Shown here: in pieces, positions 1 through 10,838 of the stretch
Layout of the letters: each line of letters starts with the position of its first letter
Numbering within the stretch: the stretch's first letter is position 1
NCBI RefSeq assembly: GCF_023278565.1
Contig: NC_064676.1
Location: 4,154,001-4,218,000, forward strand
Length of the DNA stretch: 64,000 bases
Direction of reading: 5' to 3'
Origin: Colletotrichum lupini
Taxonomy: Eukaryota; Ascomycota; Sordariomycetes; Glomerellales; Glomerellaceae
Made by a program: the position numbers and the translations under genes
The notes under the pieces: generated by a model
Database searches by the model: none
What the model saw: only the letters and a program-made list of their open reading frames with translations
Told to the model about the DNA's origin: nothing

Positions 1-2568
1 ATCTGGTGCCCCCAGAAATAGCACACATAGCCGCCCCAAGCTTCACCAACCCGCGGCGCCTCCGCTACTGCCCACGTTTGATGCGATCACTGACTTGGCA
101 ACTCCCGCAGCTCATGTTTCCGCATTCTGTCAGGCTGTACTGGCCAAGATCATACCAGATGAGATGTGGGGCACTGGTGAAGGCGGAACTTACAACAAGA
201 GTCAAATACTGAGGAAAGTCGATCACTTTGTCAAACTGCGGAGGTTCGAGGCCATATCCCTCTGTGAGCTCGCAGACGGGCTCAAGGTAAGCAGTCCTCC
301 GGTTCTAATGGATTCTGTCTGACGCATTCATCAAGATTACCAGTATGGAGTGGCTGGCGCCTCCAGGTCTCAAAGGCCAGAAAACCAGCTTGACTGACAT
401 GAAGAAACGGCATGAGATTATGAACGAATTTTTGTACTACATTTTTGATTCGCTGTTGATACCCCTTTTGCGCAGCAACTTCTACATCACAGAGTCGAGC
501 TCTCACCGCTACCGTCTCTTTTTCTTCCGGCATGACGTTTGGCGATACGTCGTAGAACCAGCAATGGGGAGTCTTCGAAAAAACATGTTTGAGGAGATCA
601 AGCTTGACCAGGCTACCGCAATACTCGACTCCAGGCGGCTGGGCTTCAGTCGTATCAGGCTTCTGCCCAAAGGAAAGGGTATGCGGCCGATCACGAACCT
701 GCGAAGGCGAACAGAGATCAGGGGCAGGAGCTCTGTTCTCGGCCCAAGTATAAACACTGTACTGGGCCCGGTACATTCCATGCTCAAGCTCGAAACGGTA
801 ACCCTCGTCATCCAATTTCTGTGTCATTCATCTAGTTACTAACGGCCTTTGCAGCAAAGCAATCCCTCCAGGCTCGGATCATCCATGTTTTCGGTGGGTG
901 ATCTCTACCATCGCCTAAATGCCTTCAATGCCAGATTTGGCGACCATCGGCCGGTATTCTATTTTGCCAAGGTAGATGTGCAGTCTGCCTTCGACACCAT
1001 CCCTCAGGAGGCTGTGATCAGGCTGATGGACAGCATTCCGAATGAAGAACAATACATCATCAAGAAGCACGTCGAAGTAAAAGCCGGATTACTGGATTCT
1101 CGGCATCAGAAGAATGCTGTATCAACAGTCACGCGGCGGTGGCATTCCATCGCCGTCACCCGCAACGATACCACTGACTTTTCGCAGCTGGTGGAGGGGC
1201 GTCTCGGCATAAACCGCAAGAACACCGTATTCGTGGGAAACACCATGAGAAAGGAGCTAGAAACGGACGCGCTGATGGCTCTGATGGCATCGCATATCAA
1301 GCAGAACCTCGTCAAGGTGGGCAAGAAGTTCTACAGGCAGAAGAAGGGTATCCCCCAGGGCTCTGTATTGTCTTCCGCTCTGTGCAACTATTTCTACGCC
1401 GACCTCGAGGCGCAGCATCTGTCGTTCCTGTCTGAAGGGGAGGAGCAGGGAGAGGAGGGTGGAGAATGCCTGCTCTTGAGGCTGATTGACGACTTTCTTC
1501 TCATCACGACGGACCAGGCCAAGGCACGCAGGTTCGTCCGGGTCATGCATGGCGGACTACCCGAGTACGGCGTCGCTGTCAGCCCCAACAAGACCTTGGT
1601 CAACTTTGACATGGACTTTGACGGTACGAAAGTAGCCAGGCTTCCGGATGGGGCTCGATTCCCTTATTGTGGACTGGGTATCGACTGTGATACCCTTGAC
1701 ATTGTCAAAGATCGAGGTCATATCAAAGATACAGGTAAGCTCTTTGTGTCGCCGTCGTAAGGAGGTGAGAGAAGCAGCGCCACGCAGTGAGCTAACCTTG
1801 CCATCAGTGGTTTCCAATGCGTTGACAGTGGACTACGGGAACAAGCCCGGTCAGAATTTCCAAAGAAGAGTCTTGAGTACGTCCCACAACCTTGCTACCC
1901 TGTGGCCAGCCCTCACTCATTTGAAATTCGATTCAATCCCGCCAGCTAACCTCTACGTCATCTGCCACCAGACGCCTTCAAAATCCAGTCCCACCTTATG
2001 TTCTACGACACCAAGCACAACACCCTCAAAACCGTCATGTCCAACCTCCACAAGGCTTTTGCCGAGACGGCCGAGAAGATGTGGGCGTACTGGCGCTGTC
2101 TGCCAACCAATAAACGACCCGGTGACGGGCTCGTCGTGCGTATGTGTATTCCTTATCCCACTCCAACATACCATACTTGCCTTTTTTTCAATCCTGGCCT
2201 TGACTTTGACCCCCTTTTGACTAACGACACCCATTTCATCTTCTCACAGAGACCTTGGCCAAAGTAATCGACGTCGCTTACGGACTGCTCACGAGCAAGT
2301 CTCGGAGGGAAAAGTATCCAGAGTATGATTGCGCCGTGGAGAAGACGCAGGTTGCGTGGTATGTATTTCTTCCGCCCCTGACACATTGTTGTGGACATCC
2401 CGCCGTCTTACTGAATGGTTCTCTCAAAGGCTCGCTCTCGATGCAGTGAGGATGATTCTCGCAAAGAAACAGGCAAACTTTACGACGGTATTGTCATGGA
2501 TCGATAAGGAGACAGGGCTTCTTGACGCCAAGAAGACGGCCCGGGCGAGGAAGTACGTACGAGGGTGA
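1..2568 (+). CDS. TERT: Telomerase reverse transcriptase, 5'-truncated by the window edge
   Basis: Catalytic subunit of telomerase, the nuclear reverse transcriptase that adds telomere repeats. Proposed exons: 2-286, 336-797, 855-1734, 1808-1876, 1972-2139, 2250-2358, 2430-2568 (703 codons plus stop visible; the start lies left of the window). All introns are GT-AG and preserve frame. In order I see the end of the RNA-binding domain (FVKLRRFEAISLCELADGLK joined to ITSMEWL), motif T and motifs 1/2 (FRHDVWRYV, RLLPKGKGMRPITN), motif A (FAKVDVQSAFDTI, first catalytic Asp), motif B' (KKGIPQGSVLSSALCNYFY), motif C (LLRLIDDFLLIT, the Asp pair), motif D/E (YCGLGI, DYGNKPGQNFQRRVL) and a C-terminal extension. 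The spacer between motif A and B' carries the usual TERT insertion, which separates it from retroelement reverse transcriptases. No catalytic residue appears lost. Exon boundaries are predictions. Confidence 0.95.
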
Positions 2569-3095
2569 ACAAACCAGAATAGTATCGTAGTGCAATGCAC
2601 AAAAGGTCGAGGAGATTTTGGTGTAGCTTCCTCTGTGTATATTTATTCTGCGAGGCAGAATCCCCCTTGCCAGGTAAAACGGGTCGGATGGAACATGAAC
2701 TCTCCCGTCTTTGTCTTACTCGTTACTCCTCTCCTGCCCCTCTCCTGTGCCACAGATCATCTATCCATATTGAACACGTCGGTGGCCGTTGTGATGAAAC
2801 CATAGGAAACTGCCTTCTCGTACAACCCGGGAACCATGTTGCTTGCTAGGCAGTAGTTAGACTCGCAATTTTGGTGCGATGCGAAAAATGCCGTGTGAGG
2901 CGAAAGCACCAGATTTATCTCCGAGGTGAAATAACCTCCACACTGCCTTGCAGATATTTGAGAGCATACAAATCAATTTACAAGAGTAAAGTTGACGGTT
3001 ATCGAATCTCACATGGGTGGTACCCAGCACTCCAGCCCTCTGTGTTGACTAATTTCAAAAAAAAAAGGGAGCGATTCAAAACAGAGCTACGACAA
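2569..3095. other. Intergenic: TERT 3' flank and upstream of CorA-like gene
   Basis: No gene recognised. The frame of the next gene stays open back to 2871, so a missed upstream exon of that gene is possible, but the translated stretch (with a poly-A run at 3056-3066) does not look like the family. Confidence 0.5.
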
Positions 3096-5530
3096 ATGAT
3101 CCTCGGAGAGATCATGAACGACCAAGGAAGATTCTTCCTGGAGAAACTCGCCGCAGCGTCCGAGTACCCAGATTCCCTCCTCTGCCAAGACGAACGACGG
3201 GCGACGCTAAAGGCACGCATCGAGCATTATGCCGAGAGGAAACATCAAGTATTTGACGAGGCCCAAGAGAAACGGAAGGATAATCCGTTGATCGTCGTTG
3301 ACTTTGGCACGGGAAAGTCTCGATCTCCGGCGGCGGGGGGCGATTTCGATGTCGACGAGGTTGCCAACGATAAAAACGGTAGGGACAAGGCCGACTTACA
3401 CATCATACGCAACATCGACGACTTACGAAACAAGCTGGCCTGGCCGGATTGGAAGCAAGGCCCGTGGAGATCTGAATACCTTGAAAAAGACCCTCCGTTG
3501 CGAGTGATGTGAGTCCGCTCATCGAAAGCAATCAAGCGCAACAGCAAAAAGGGGCACTAATGGCAGCGTAACCAGCCTGCTAGAGCGCATGTGGCCTACC
3601 TCGCTGCTACTGAACCTCAGAGAAGACGTGCTGTTGGAGATCCTAACCTACCACCAGATCCCGGCTCACTTCCTGACCTTCGTTACCAGCGGCGGTGACT
3701 CCTGGAGCTTCGCCAGTAGCATGAGCTTCGCGGTACGAAGACGCTCTCGGGCCCTGGTCAAGAACAGCCCACCAGCTTGGCGGTGCTAGGTCGTAGCGGT
3801 AGGCACATTCAGGTCTGCCTCACCTTATTCAGCATCCGCGAGTATCCCTCACATGCGCTGCCCCAGGACGCGGATCCCGCGAGAACACCGCGGTGGGAGA
3901 CGCACTCCGCGGTCGTGTACGTCCATTTTGACATTATCGAGGGCACGGCGGTGTGGTTGCTCGCAAGCCCCCGATCGTATCATCCGGAAAGGGGTCACGG
4001 CACGCAGAACCTACTTTGGAACGCTTTGAAACACGACACGGCGAGTGACATGAATGCGCTTCAGTCGCTTGACGTCCCCGAGCGATTCCGTATCAGCGTT
4101 GACAGTCTCCTTGCGGCCGCCGAGTGGTCTATCGGGATGTTTTCGCATCACGTCCAGGACACAGAGAAGAGGCTCCATGAGTTGGTGAGTCCGTCTCGCC
4201 CCATAATGCGAGAGGCGCAGTAGAGCCGGAGCTATGCTAAGATGTCATGCAGACCAAGCCTTACGTCTATCCGTATGACGATGACGAGACGGTGGATGAC
4301 AAGGCAAGCGCATCAATCCACGCCCAGGACCTTCGTAGAATGGCGTTCTTGATGGAAACTCGGCATGGCAGTGTCATCAAAGTTGAGAATAACCTTCGGG
4401 TTCTCCGCCGTCTCCGAGAGTTTTTCGTGGAAAATGTGGCCGGGCATCTCGGCCCTCTCAGAGATTCCCACGCCAATGACATCCGGACGCACATCAAAGG
4501 CTTTGCGGAGAAGTTGACATTGGTAATGGCAGAGATCGAGGACTTGTTGGACAGGGCATCAGCACTGGATAAACTTGCGAGGAACAGAGAAGAATACGTA
4601 CGCGGCGACTAAGAGTGTCAAATCGAGGGGAGCGAACGCTAAACGGCTTAGATTCAACGGTTGCAAGCGCATCACTCGACTCAGCAAATGAATACAATCG
4701 CGGTGCTGACGGCGGATGACTCGTCCGCGATGAAGCAATTGTCTTTCATCGCCCTGATATTGTTACCAGTCACGGTCGTATCGGTAAGCCAAGATATCTC
4801 CCGTCGAGCATTGCTGTTGGAAGAAAGGCAGAACACGAATGCGCTGATCGGATGTCGTAACCAATGATATTCTATGCAGACGGTTCTCAGTACGGACATT
4901 GTCAAGTTTCAGGACCTTTCGAACGAAAACGAGAATGCCACCCGAGGCACGTCCGAAGGCCCCATTCCGATATACAGTTTTTCGGTGGCGGCCTTTGGCA
5001 CATGGGCGGTCGCCAGCGTACTCATGACTATCGCGACTTTGGTCATTGTCAAGCCGGCAGGGAACCGTAGGAGGCAAGGCAACGGCAGTGTAGACTATGG
5101 GACGCACGAACCTCCCATGGAGAAAACAAGGAGATCTCGACTGATAACGCGATTGTCTCATGCGTGGAACATTCGAGACAGGTTCGACTCAGCCGTAGAC
5201 TCTTCGTCCCGCAATGCCAGACCCAGGCCACCGAGCCCGGCGACTTCGGCACTCGCGATTTCGATACACACGGCCCCGACGGTTGTCAAGATGACATCAA
5301 AGTCGCGAGGAACTCCGGCGGTGGATATGGACGCTCCCGTGTGTGCCGAGTCCTCTCAAACTTGGCCATCGATGGGGTACTGGCTGGGGGATGCTTGGAA
5401 CACATTGTGGCGGTCTGCAAAGGATAAGGTGAACATGACGGAGATGGCGACGACACCTCTACCACAATGGGATAGTCGAAGAGACGAGGGACGAGAAGAT
5501 GGGCAGAAATCGCGGGGAGAGGGTTCGTGA
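3096..5530 (+). CDS. CorA-like (Mg2+ transporter type) membrane protein, frame uncertain near 3716-3789
   Basis: Member of the large fungal family with a CorA-like C-terminal membrane hairpin; transport activity is not established for this branch. Exons: 3096-3508, 3576 to about 3715, about 3732/3790 to 4184, 4253-4597, 4652-4783, 4880-5530. The family landmarks are present: LLERMWPTSLLLN, LGRSGRHIQVCLTL, a long helical segment (HGSVIKVENNLRVLRRLREF to RNREEY), then two membrane helices (MKQLSFIALILLPVTVVS and SVAAFGTWAVASVLMTIATL). The Gly-Met-Asn signature of true CorA channels is absent, as is common here. The frame changes by -1/+2 between MSF (about 3727) and LGRSGR (3786): either a small intron (for example 3716-3789, GTAGCA...CTAG) or a real frameshift. 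The start is uncertain; 3096 is the first in-frame ATG that agrees with the coding region. The roughly 160-residue C-terminal tail is polar and probably disordered. Confidence 0.72.
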
Positions 5531-7389
5531 GTGCATGGTGTCCTAGCATGTTGGTTTAAGGCACAAGGTTATCCGAAAGGTAACGTAAGGTAGGGTCGTA
5601 TCGTCTAAGTGCTGGATTCGGAGAAATAGGATCGGGCACGGCAGATTGGCACATGCCAGATCCCCTCGGTCCCTTGCTACCCTCCGAATCTCCAAGGCTG
5701 CAAGGTTATCTGACAGGCTCAGCTCCTGTGAGCCGCATCTTTGTTTCTATGTTTCTTTTGTTAAATTGCCACTTTCGATGCGGACTCGGTGTATCCTGTA
5801 TTGGTGTGCTTGCGTTCCATTTGTTAACGGTCGAAGCGGTGGCCGAGGAAAGGCGAAGCTCATCATGACCCGATGATAGATAAGAGAAGCAGATGAAGAT
5901 CAAGCCTAGGTCTAAGATCGTAATGTGGCGGTGCTTCCACGCTCCGTACTCGTGCATGCATTGTCGTTTCTTTGAGAGAGCAGTTTCCCATACCTACACC
6001 ATGTAGGAGAAGGTAAGGCACCTTCATGACGCTGATGCATAGGAGGTTTTAGCGAATCAGCCCACTACACGCAGCTAGCGGGCGACTGAGTCCACCAGGA
6101 ATGGCCCCCATGATTCGTCTTCCTTCGGATCCGACAGGGAGCCACCTCGCCTGGCCAATGATTTTCAGGGAAGGCCCCATCACCCGAGGCAGGTGCCGTG
6201 CAAAGATGGTGGCGGCCCGGGAAGCTTGCGTGGGGCGGGCCTTCCACACTCTTGCCTTTTCTGACCACACGACTGGCGGTGCAGGTGCAGGGGAAGCAGA
6301 GGAAGCAGTGGGCTCCGGCTCTTTCACAGACCGGCGGCCTGGTTGACGTCAGACGAAAAGATGCGGCGACTTTGCGTACCTTGCCTTATGCTCGCCTCCC
6401 GCCGGCTCAGCTTACCACGCTTACTACCTTACGCCAGCACGCCTTATCCGATTTAATTAGACAGCAAAACACAAGTGCAAAGCGCGAAAGGGACAAACGA
6501 GAGAGCAGCTAGTGAAAACAATATCCTTACCCTGTTTATTAGTTCCATCCGTCTATTTCCCTTTGCCCATTATCTCGCCCACTATCTTACACCCCGATAC
6601 TTGATCCATCCTTGCTCGCATGACACTGCCATCCCATCCTCCTTCTACAATCTGCTACCTATTTGAGATCTCAGTTTTGTTTCCAAAGGGGCGAAACACA
6701 TCTTGACTTGCCATGTTCTGTGGACGACAGGAGCACGCACACACTCACACCCACTCGCCTCATCCATAATCATCATCCAACTCACCCACACACGCCACAC
6801 GTCGCATAATTTCAGCCCATCGCACTGCCGCTGGCCCGGGGCCTTTACCTTTGAACCCTCGTCTCTATCTGCCATTCTGACCACCTCGCTCCAATTCAAA
6901 CCGGTTACGGGCTCTTGAACCATCCCGTTCTGCCCACTCGCGACAACCGTACTCGGGTTCGCTTTGGAAACGACATCTGACAACTTGGTCCAAGCACGCC
7001 GAAATCCACGAGGGTATTGGTCCAAATTGTGTGGCAGACTCTTGTCAGACATCGGAACCATACCAACTATTCTCAAGAGGCTTCAAGTGTTTACTGATTC
7101 CTTCCTCTCCAACCAGAAAATCCTGGTTGTGGCTAAGTCAGCGCCTCTGTTGCCTTTCCGTACTCGGAGACTCAGCCGTGTCTCGTTTATCTCGTGTAAT
7201 GTGCGAGTCAGACAGATACGCAGCTAGCTGCAGCTAATGCCGTTTTATTTATACAACACTGCATCCTCTCTTCTTCCTACGACTCTTGGCTCACCATCAC
7301 CGATTACCATTAGGCGTTCGAGGGGTCTATTTCCTGGCGAAAAATACTATTTGCTGCAGTCCAAGGAAACTATCCGGACCGAGAGCAAT
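5531..7389. other. Intergenic, upstream of acyltransferase gene
   Basis: No gene recognised. Contains short AGGTA-type runs (about 5577-5594, 6013-6019). The frame of the next gene is open back to an ATG at 7237, but the ATG at 7390 gives the more plausible N-terminus. Confidence 0.5.
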
Positions 7390-9120
7390 ATGGCAGCTGA
7401 CATCACCACGACACTGGGTATCCCAGGCCTCGCCGCCCCGATATTAGCAAACGCTACAAAGCCTAGCCTTGCCAACATCAGCGCTCTCTTGCTTGCCACC
7501 ATAGTTCGCGATAGCTACCGTGCTACCTTCAAAGCTCGCGTCGCCGCCGGCGAAGCACGACCTTTTGTACTCCCTTATGGCATCTTTGCCAGCTTCATCG
7601 TCCCCATCCTCTACTTGACCTTTCCGCACACCAAACGGCCGTGGCTCTACAAGGCAAGATGGCTCGTGCTAGCCTTCATCGTCATCTTCAACATTGACAT
7701 CTTGCTGGGCACCTCTAGCACCAACATGTCCATATCTTATGCTAGCGGCCTGTCAGCCTTCTGGGGAATACTGTCTAACTTAATTATGCTGATATTCACG
7801 GCACCACAATTCGACTACGAAAGAGTTGTTCGGAGGAGGAAGGGTGTCACCACCCCAAACAGATCCAAGTCGTCTGCGGCTGGCGCAGCTCCAACAAACG
7901 GATCCGGACTCAGGAAGCGAGCTAGTAGCAAGAAGCGAAGAGCCGACCAAGTCACGGCCCCTGAAGTCAACCTCGAAGAGTACGAGTACTACTGGCAGAC
8001 TTTCCCAGAGAATGGATGTTTTTCAGAGCGACTGGGCTGGGTTACCGACCTCTACACCAACTTCAGAGGAGTCGGTAAGAAAGCTTATTCCCCCATGCTA
8101 GAACGAGCTCTATATTAACGTAAATCAGGTTGGACTTGGGCTGTTTCGTCGGTTCCCAGTCCAGTTCCCCCGGAGAACCCTGGTACGGGTGAGCTCGTCA
8201 AGATGGATACCATTCCGTTGGAAACCTTCGTGGGGTGCCAGACCTACAAAGACGAGAAAGAGTTCTTGCGACGGAAGGTCATCCCCATCGCAATCTCCTA
8301 TATGATCCTCGACATCGCCAAGGTTACCATCATGGAGGACCCATACTTCTTCCTCGGATCCGATTCGTTACCCCTTCCTGCACATCTCGCGGCTCTCCCA
8401 CCATGGGCCTTATCCATATGGAGGCATGCTTCCGTACTCGGTATTCTCTACGCCGCACTCGTTATGGTCTTCTCCGTTCATGATCTGTTTCAGTACTATG
8501 TCCTCAGCAGAGTCTTCCCCATGCGGGGTGAGCTGTGGCAGTACTCCACGGTCTTTGGTTCCTTTACACAGATCTTGGACAGAGGCTTAGCCGGGTTCTG
8601 GGGAGCTTGGTGGCACCAGACCTTCCGACATGCTTTCTCTGCTCCAGTCAGTTGGGCTGTAAAACGTGGCTATCTCGAAAAAGGGGCGCGTAGCACAAAG
8701 GCAATTGGGATGTCTACCGCCTTCCTTCTTTCTGGTCTGCTTCACGGTTCCGGAAGCATCAGCGCGATCCCCGAGACCAAGTGGTGGAAACCAGCGCTTT
8801 TCTTCTGGTTGTCGGGGCTCGGCGTCCTCACTCAGCAAACGTTCTGTACGGCCATGAAGCCCCAGATTACAAAGATGCCTCGCACGCTCAGGAGAGCTGG
8901 GAACCTCTTATTCGTGCTCATGTGGCTGCACGTCACCGTCCAGCCGTTGGCCGACGACTTTTCGCAAACTGGCCTCTGGCTCATGGAGCCCGTCCCCGTT
9001 TCGGTCGTGCGGGCCCTCGGCTTCGGTCGCGGAGAGACGTCGTGGTGGAAGCCTGATATGGAAGCGATTGGACATTGGCATGTTGGACAGCATTGGTGGG
9101 ATTCTGGGTTCAGCTACTAG
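7390..9120 (+). CDS. Membrane-bound O-acyltransferase, wax synthase-type domain
   Basis: Predicted multi-pass ER acyltransferase of the fungal wax synthase-like/MBOAT group, which transfers acyl groups to hydroxyl acceptors (members include tailoring enzymes such as Tri7). Exons 7390-8074 and 8129-9120 (558 residues), one GT-AG intron interrupting a Gly codon. Hydrophobic segments recur from residue about 60 onward. The family core lies in exon 2: FWGAWWHQTFRHAF at about 385-398 and LSGLLHG with the presumed active-site His at about 434, followed by further helices. A basic, Ser-rich loop (about residues 155-190) sits on the presumed cytoplasmic side. No terpene or polyketide synthase lies nearby, so a secondary-metabolite role is not supported by context and the substrate is unknown. 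An alternative in-frame ATG at 7237 would add 51 residues of unremarkable sequence. Confidence 0.9.
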
Positions 9121-10838
9121 AGCATCGGGCGCAAGCCCTCACCTCATGTTATGATACAACGAAGTAATGTGGTGGCTTGTTTTTGCAGATAAACTTTAGG
9201 GGAGATACTCCTTTTCTTTCGCCTGCTGCGTCCCCTCTGACTCGAGACCCCCGTTCACTTTGACGTGATCTGCACCTCCGCCCTCGTGCTGTTCTGTAGG
9301 ATCATTTCCGGCGCGGAGCTTCTCGAGCCCATTCTCCTCCTCGGGCGTAAGTCTTCGGGGGACAACACACTCCTAGTGGTCGTTCTCCTGTATCTGTGTC
9401 GGTGAGCCTAGTATGTTGATCGGTGTAATGGGTCAGGAACACACCAACTTGACTACAATGTCTCTGTGAGGAAAGATTTGATTCATGTATGCCACCACGA
9501 CAGACTTCTCTAGACCACAGATGGGGGTTCTATACCCGTACTGTATCCCCGAGAGGAAAAAGCTGCGCACGGTGGTGTTCATTTCGTGTGTCTCGAGCGT
9601 CCTGTCTTCTTGCTCGGTCCTCGAGTGAGCTTGGTCTGATGGTGATAAGTTCAGGCAGCTGATACCACATGCTGTTTTCCCAGGGCTGGAGGTCGGGCGA
9701 TTCCCGTCAGGGAAGGGAAGAGCTGTGATATTTGATATCCATAAACGGTAGGTAGGCAAGCCTCAGCGGCTCGCACCTTCCCGCACATGACAACGAGGAA
9801 AGGGCGAAGGGTAGGTATATGGCCTCCGTCAAACCCATTCCCGTCACCAGCCAGCAGGCGCCCGTCTAGGTCGACGGGTCAGGTCAAACTGGCTGGGTGG
9901 TGGAGTGGTTAATGGTCAACGTCAATTATCTACGCCAACCAGCCTACTCGACGACAGGCTAAGCGCATACGAGTACCCCGAGTTCGAATCCCAGCATGAG
10001 CACCAAGAGATGTAGCCACACCGGTGGTGAACTCTTTTTTGAATGCTTTATAAATTGTCATTGCGTAGTCGGGCGAGTTTTTTGCGGGCTGATATGCGTA
10101 CTCCTTACCTCGTATTGGCTGACTGCGACTACCATCTGGAGGTTCACTTTGCCACCGAGAGAAGGGACACGTGAGCCGACCAGCGGTGTTTTTTGTTTGG
10201 AAAGAGCGGCTCAAAGTTATCGCGAGCTTGCCATTGTTGCTTGTCATTTTGAAATACTCGCACCATACGAAGCCTACCCATCGCGGCACGACCACGTCAC
10301 TTGAGCACGACCGAGAAATATGATGTGTACTGGTATGCTTGATTACTGCATACTACTGAAGCCTGATAACCCAGCTTCAACAACCCTATGAGCCTTCCTA
10401 GGCAAAACAATGAGAAAGAAAGGGGGTATCTGAGCCGAAAGGAGAAAAGCCATCCCAAACCCTAGTCTGTCCTAAACCTCCACCCTTTTCAACGCCAGTC
10501 TGGCCAACTGCGTTAGGAGAAAATGAGGGGCATCTCGCAAAACCCAAAGTCAGTTCCAAACCACAATCTTCAGCGTACTGATGCCGAAGACTCCAACTCC
10601 GTGACGGGGAAAGAAAGAACCACCAATTGTCAATAAGAAGAAGACGTGAAGCCAAGAGCAAAGAAAACCCAATGCCCAAAACTCAACCTCAAAGACGCGG
10701 AAAACCTAATGCCGATACCAGAACCTAAGCTAGCGATGTAAAAGTTGCTATTCGAAAGAAATGCCGCCTTTTGATGTCGTAGTACTAGTAAAGAGCAAGA
10801 AGAGTCCTCGATGCCATGTGATATAGGTCGTGGACATA
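9121..10838. other. Intergenic with a degenerate tRNA-like element
   Basis: 3' flanks of two convergent genes. Apart from the tRNA-like relic at about 9893-9999 I see no gene. Confidence 0.5.
9893..9999 (+). repeat. Degenerate tRNA-like element (possible tRNA-derived SINE or pseudo-tRNA)
   Basis: An A-box-like string TGGTGGAGTGGTTAATGG near 9898-9915 and a B-box-like GAGTTCGAATCCC at 9980-9992 are spaced as in a long-variable-arm or intron-bearing tRNA. The cloverleaf fails: the T stem pairs at only 3 of 5 positions and the acceptor ends barely pair. I read it as a decayed tRNA or tRNA-derived retroposon rather than a working gene. Confidence 0.4.

Noticed and set aside
509..811. Minus-strand open frames within TERT (also 282-827, 1257-1550)
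   Set aside because: Antisense shadows of exons with clear telomerase motifs.
849..1760. Reverse transcriptase frame as a retrotransposon
   Set aside because: T motif, motif 1/2, the A-B' insertion and the C-terminal extension are those of telomerase, with no integrase, RNase H or terminal repeats.
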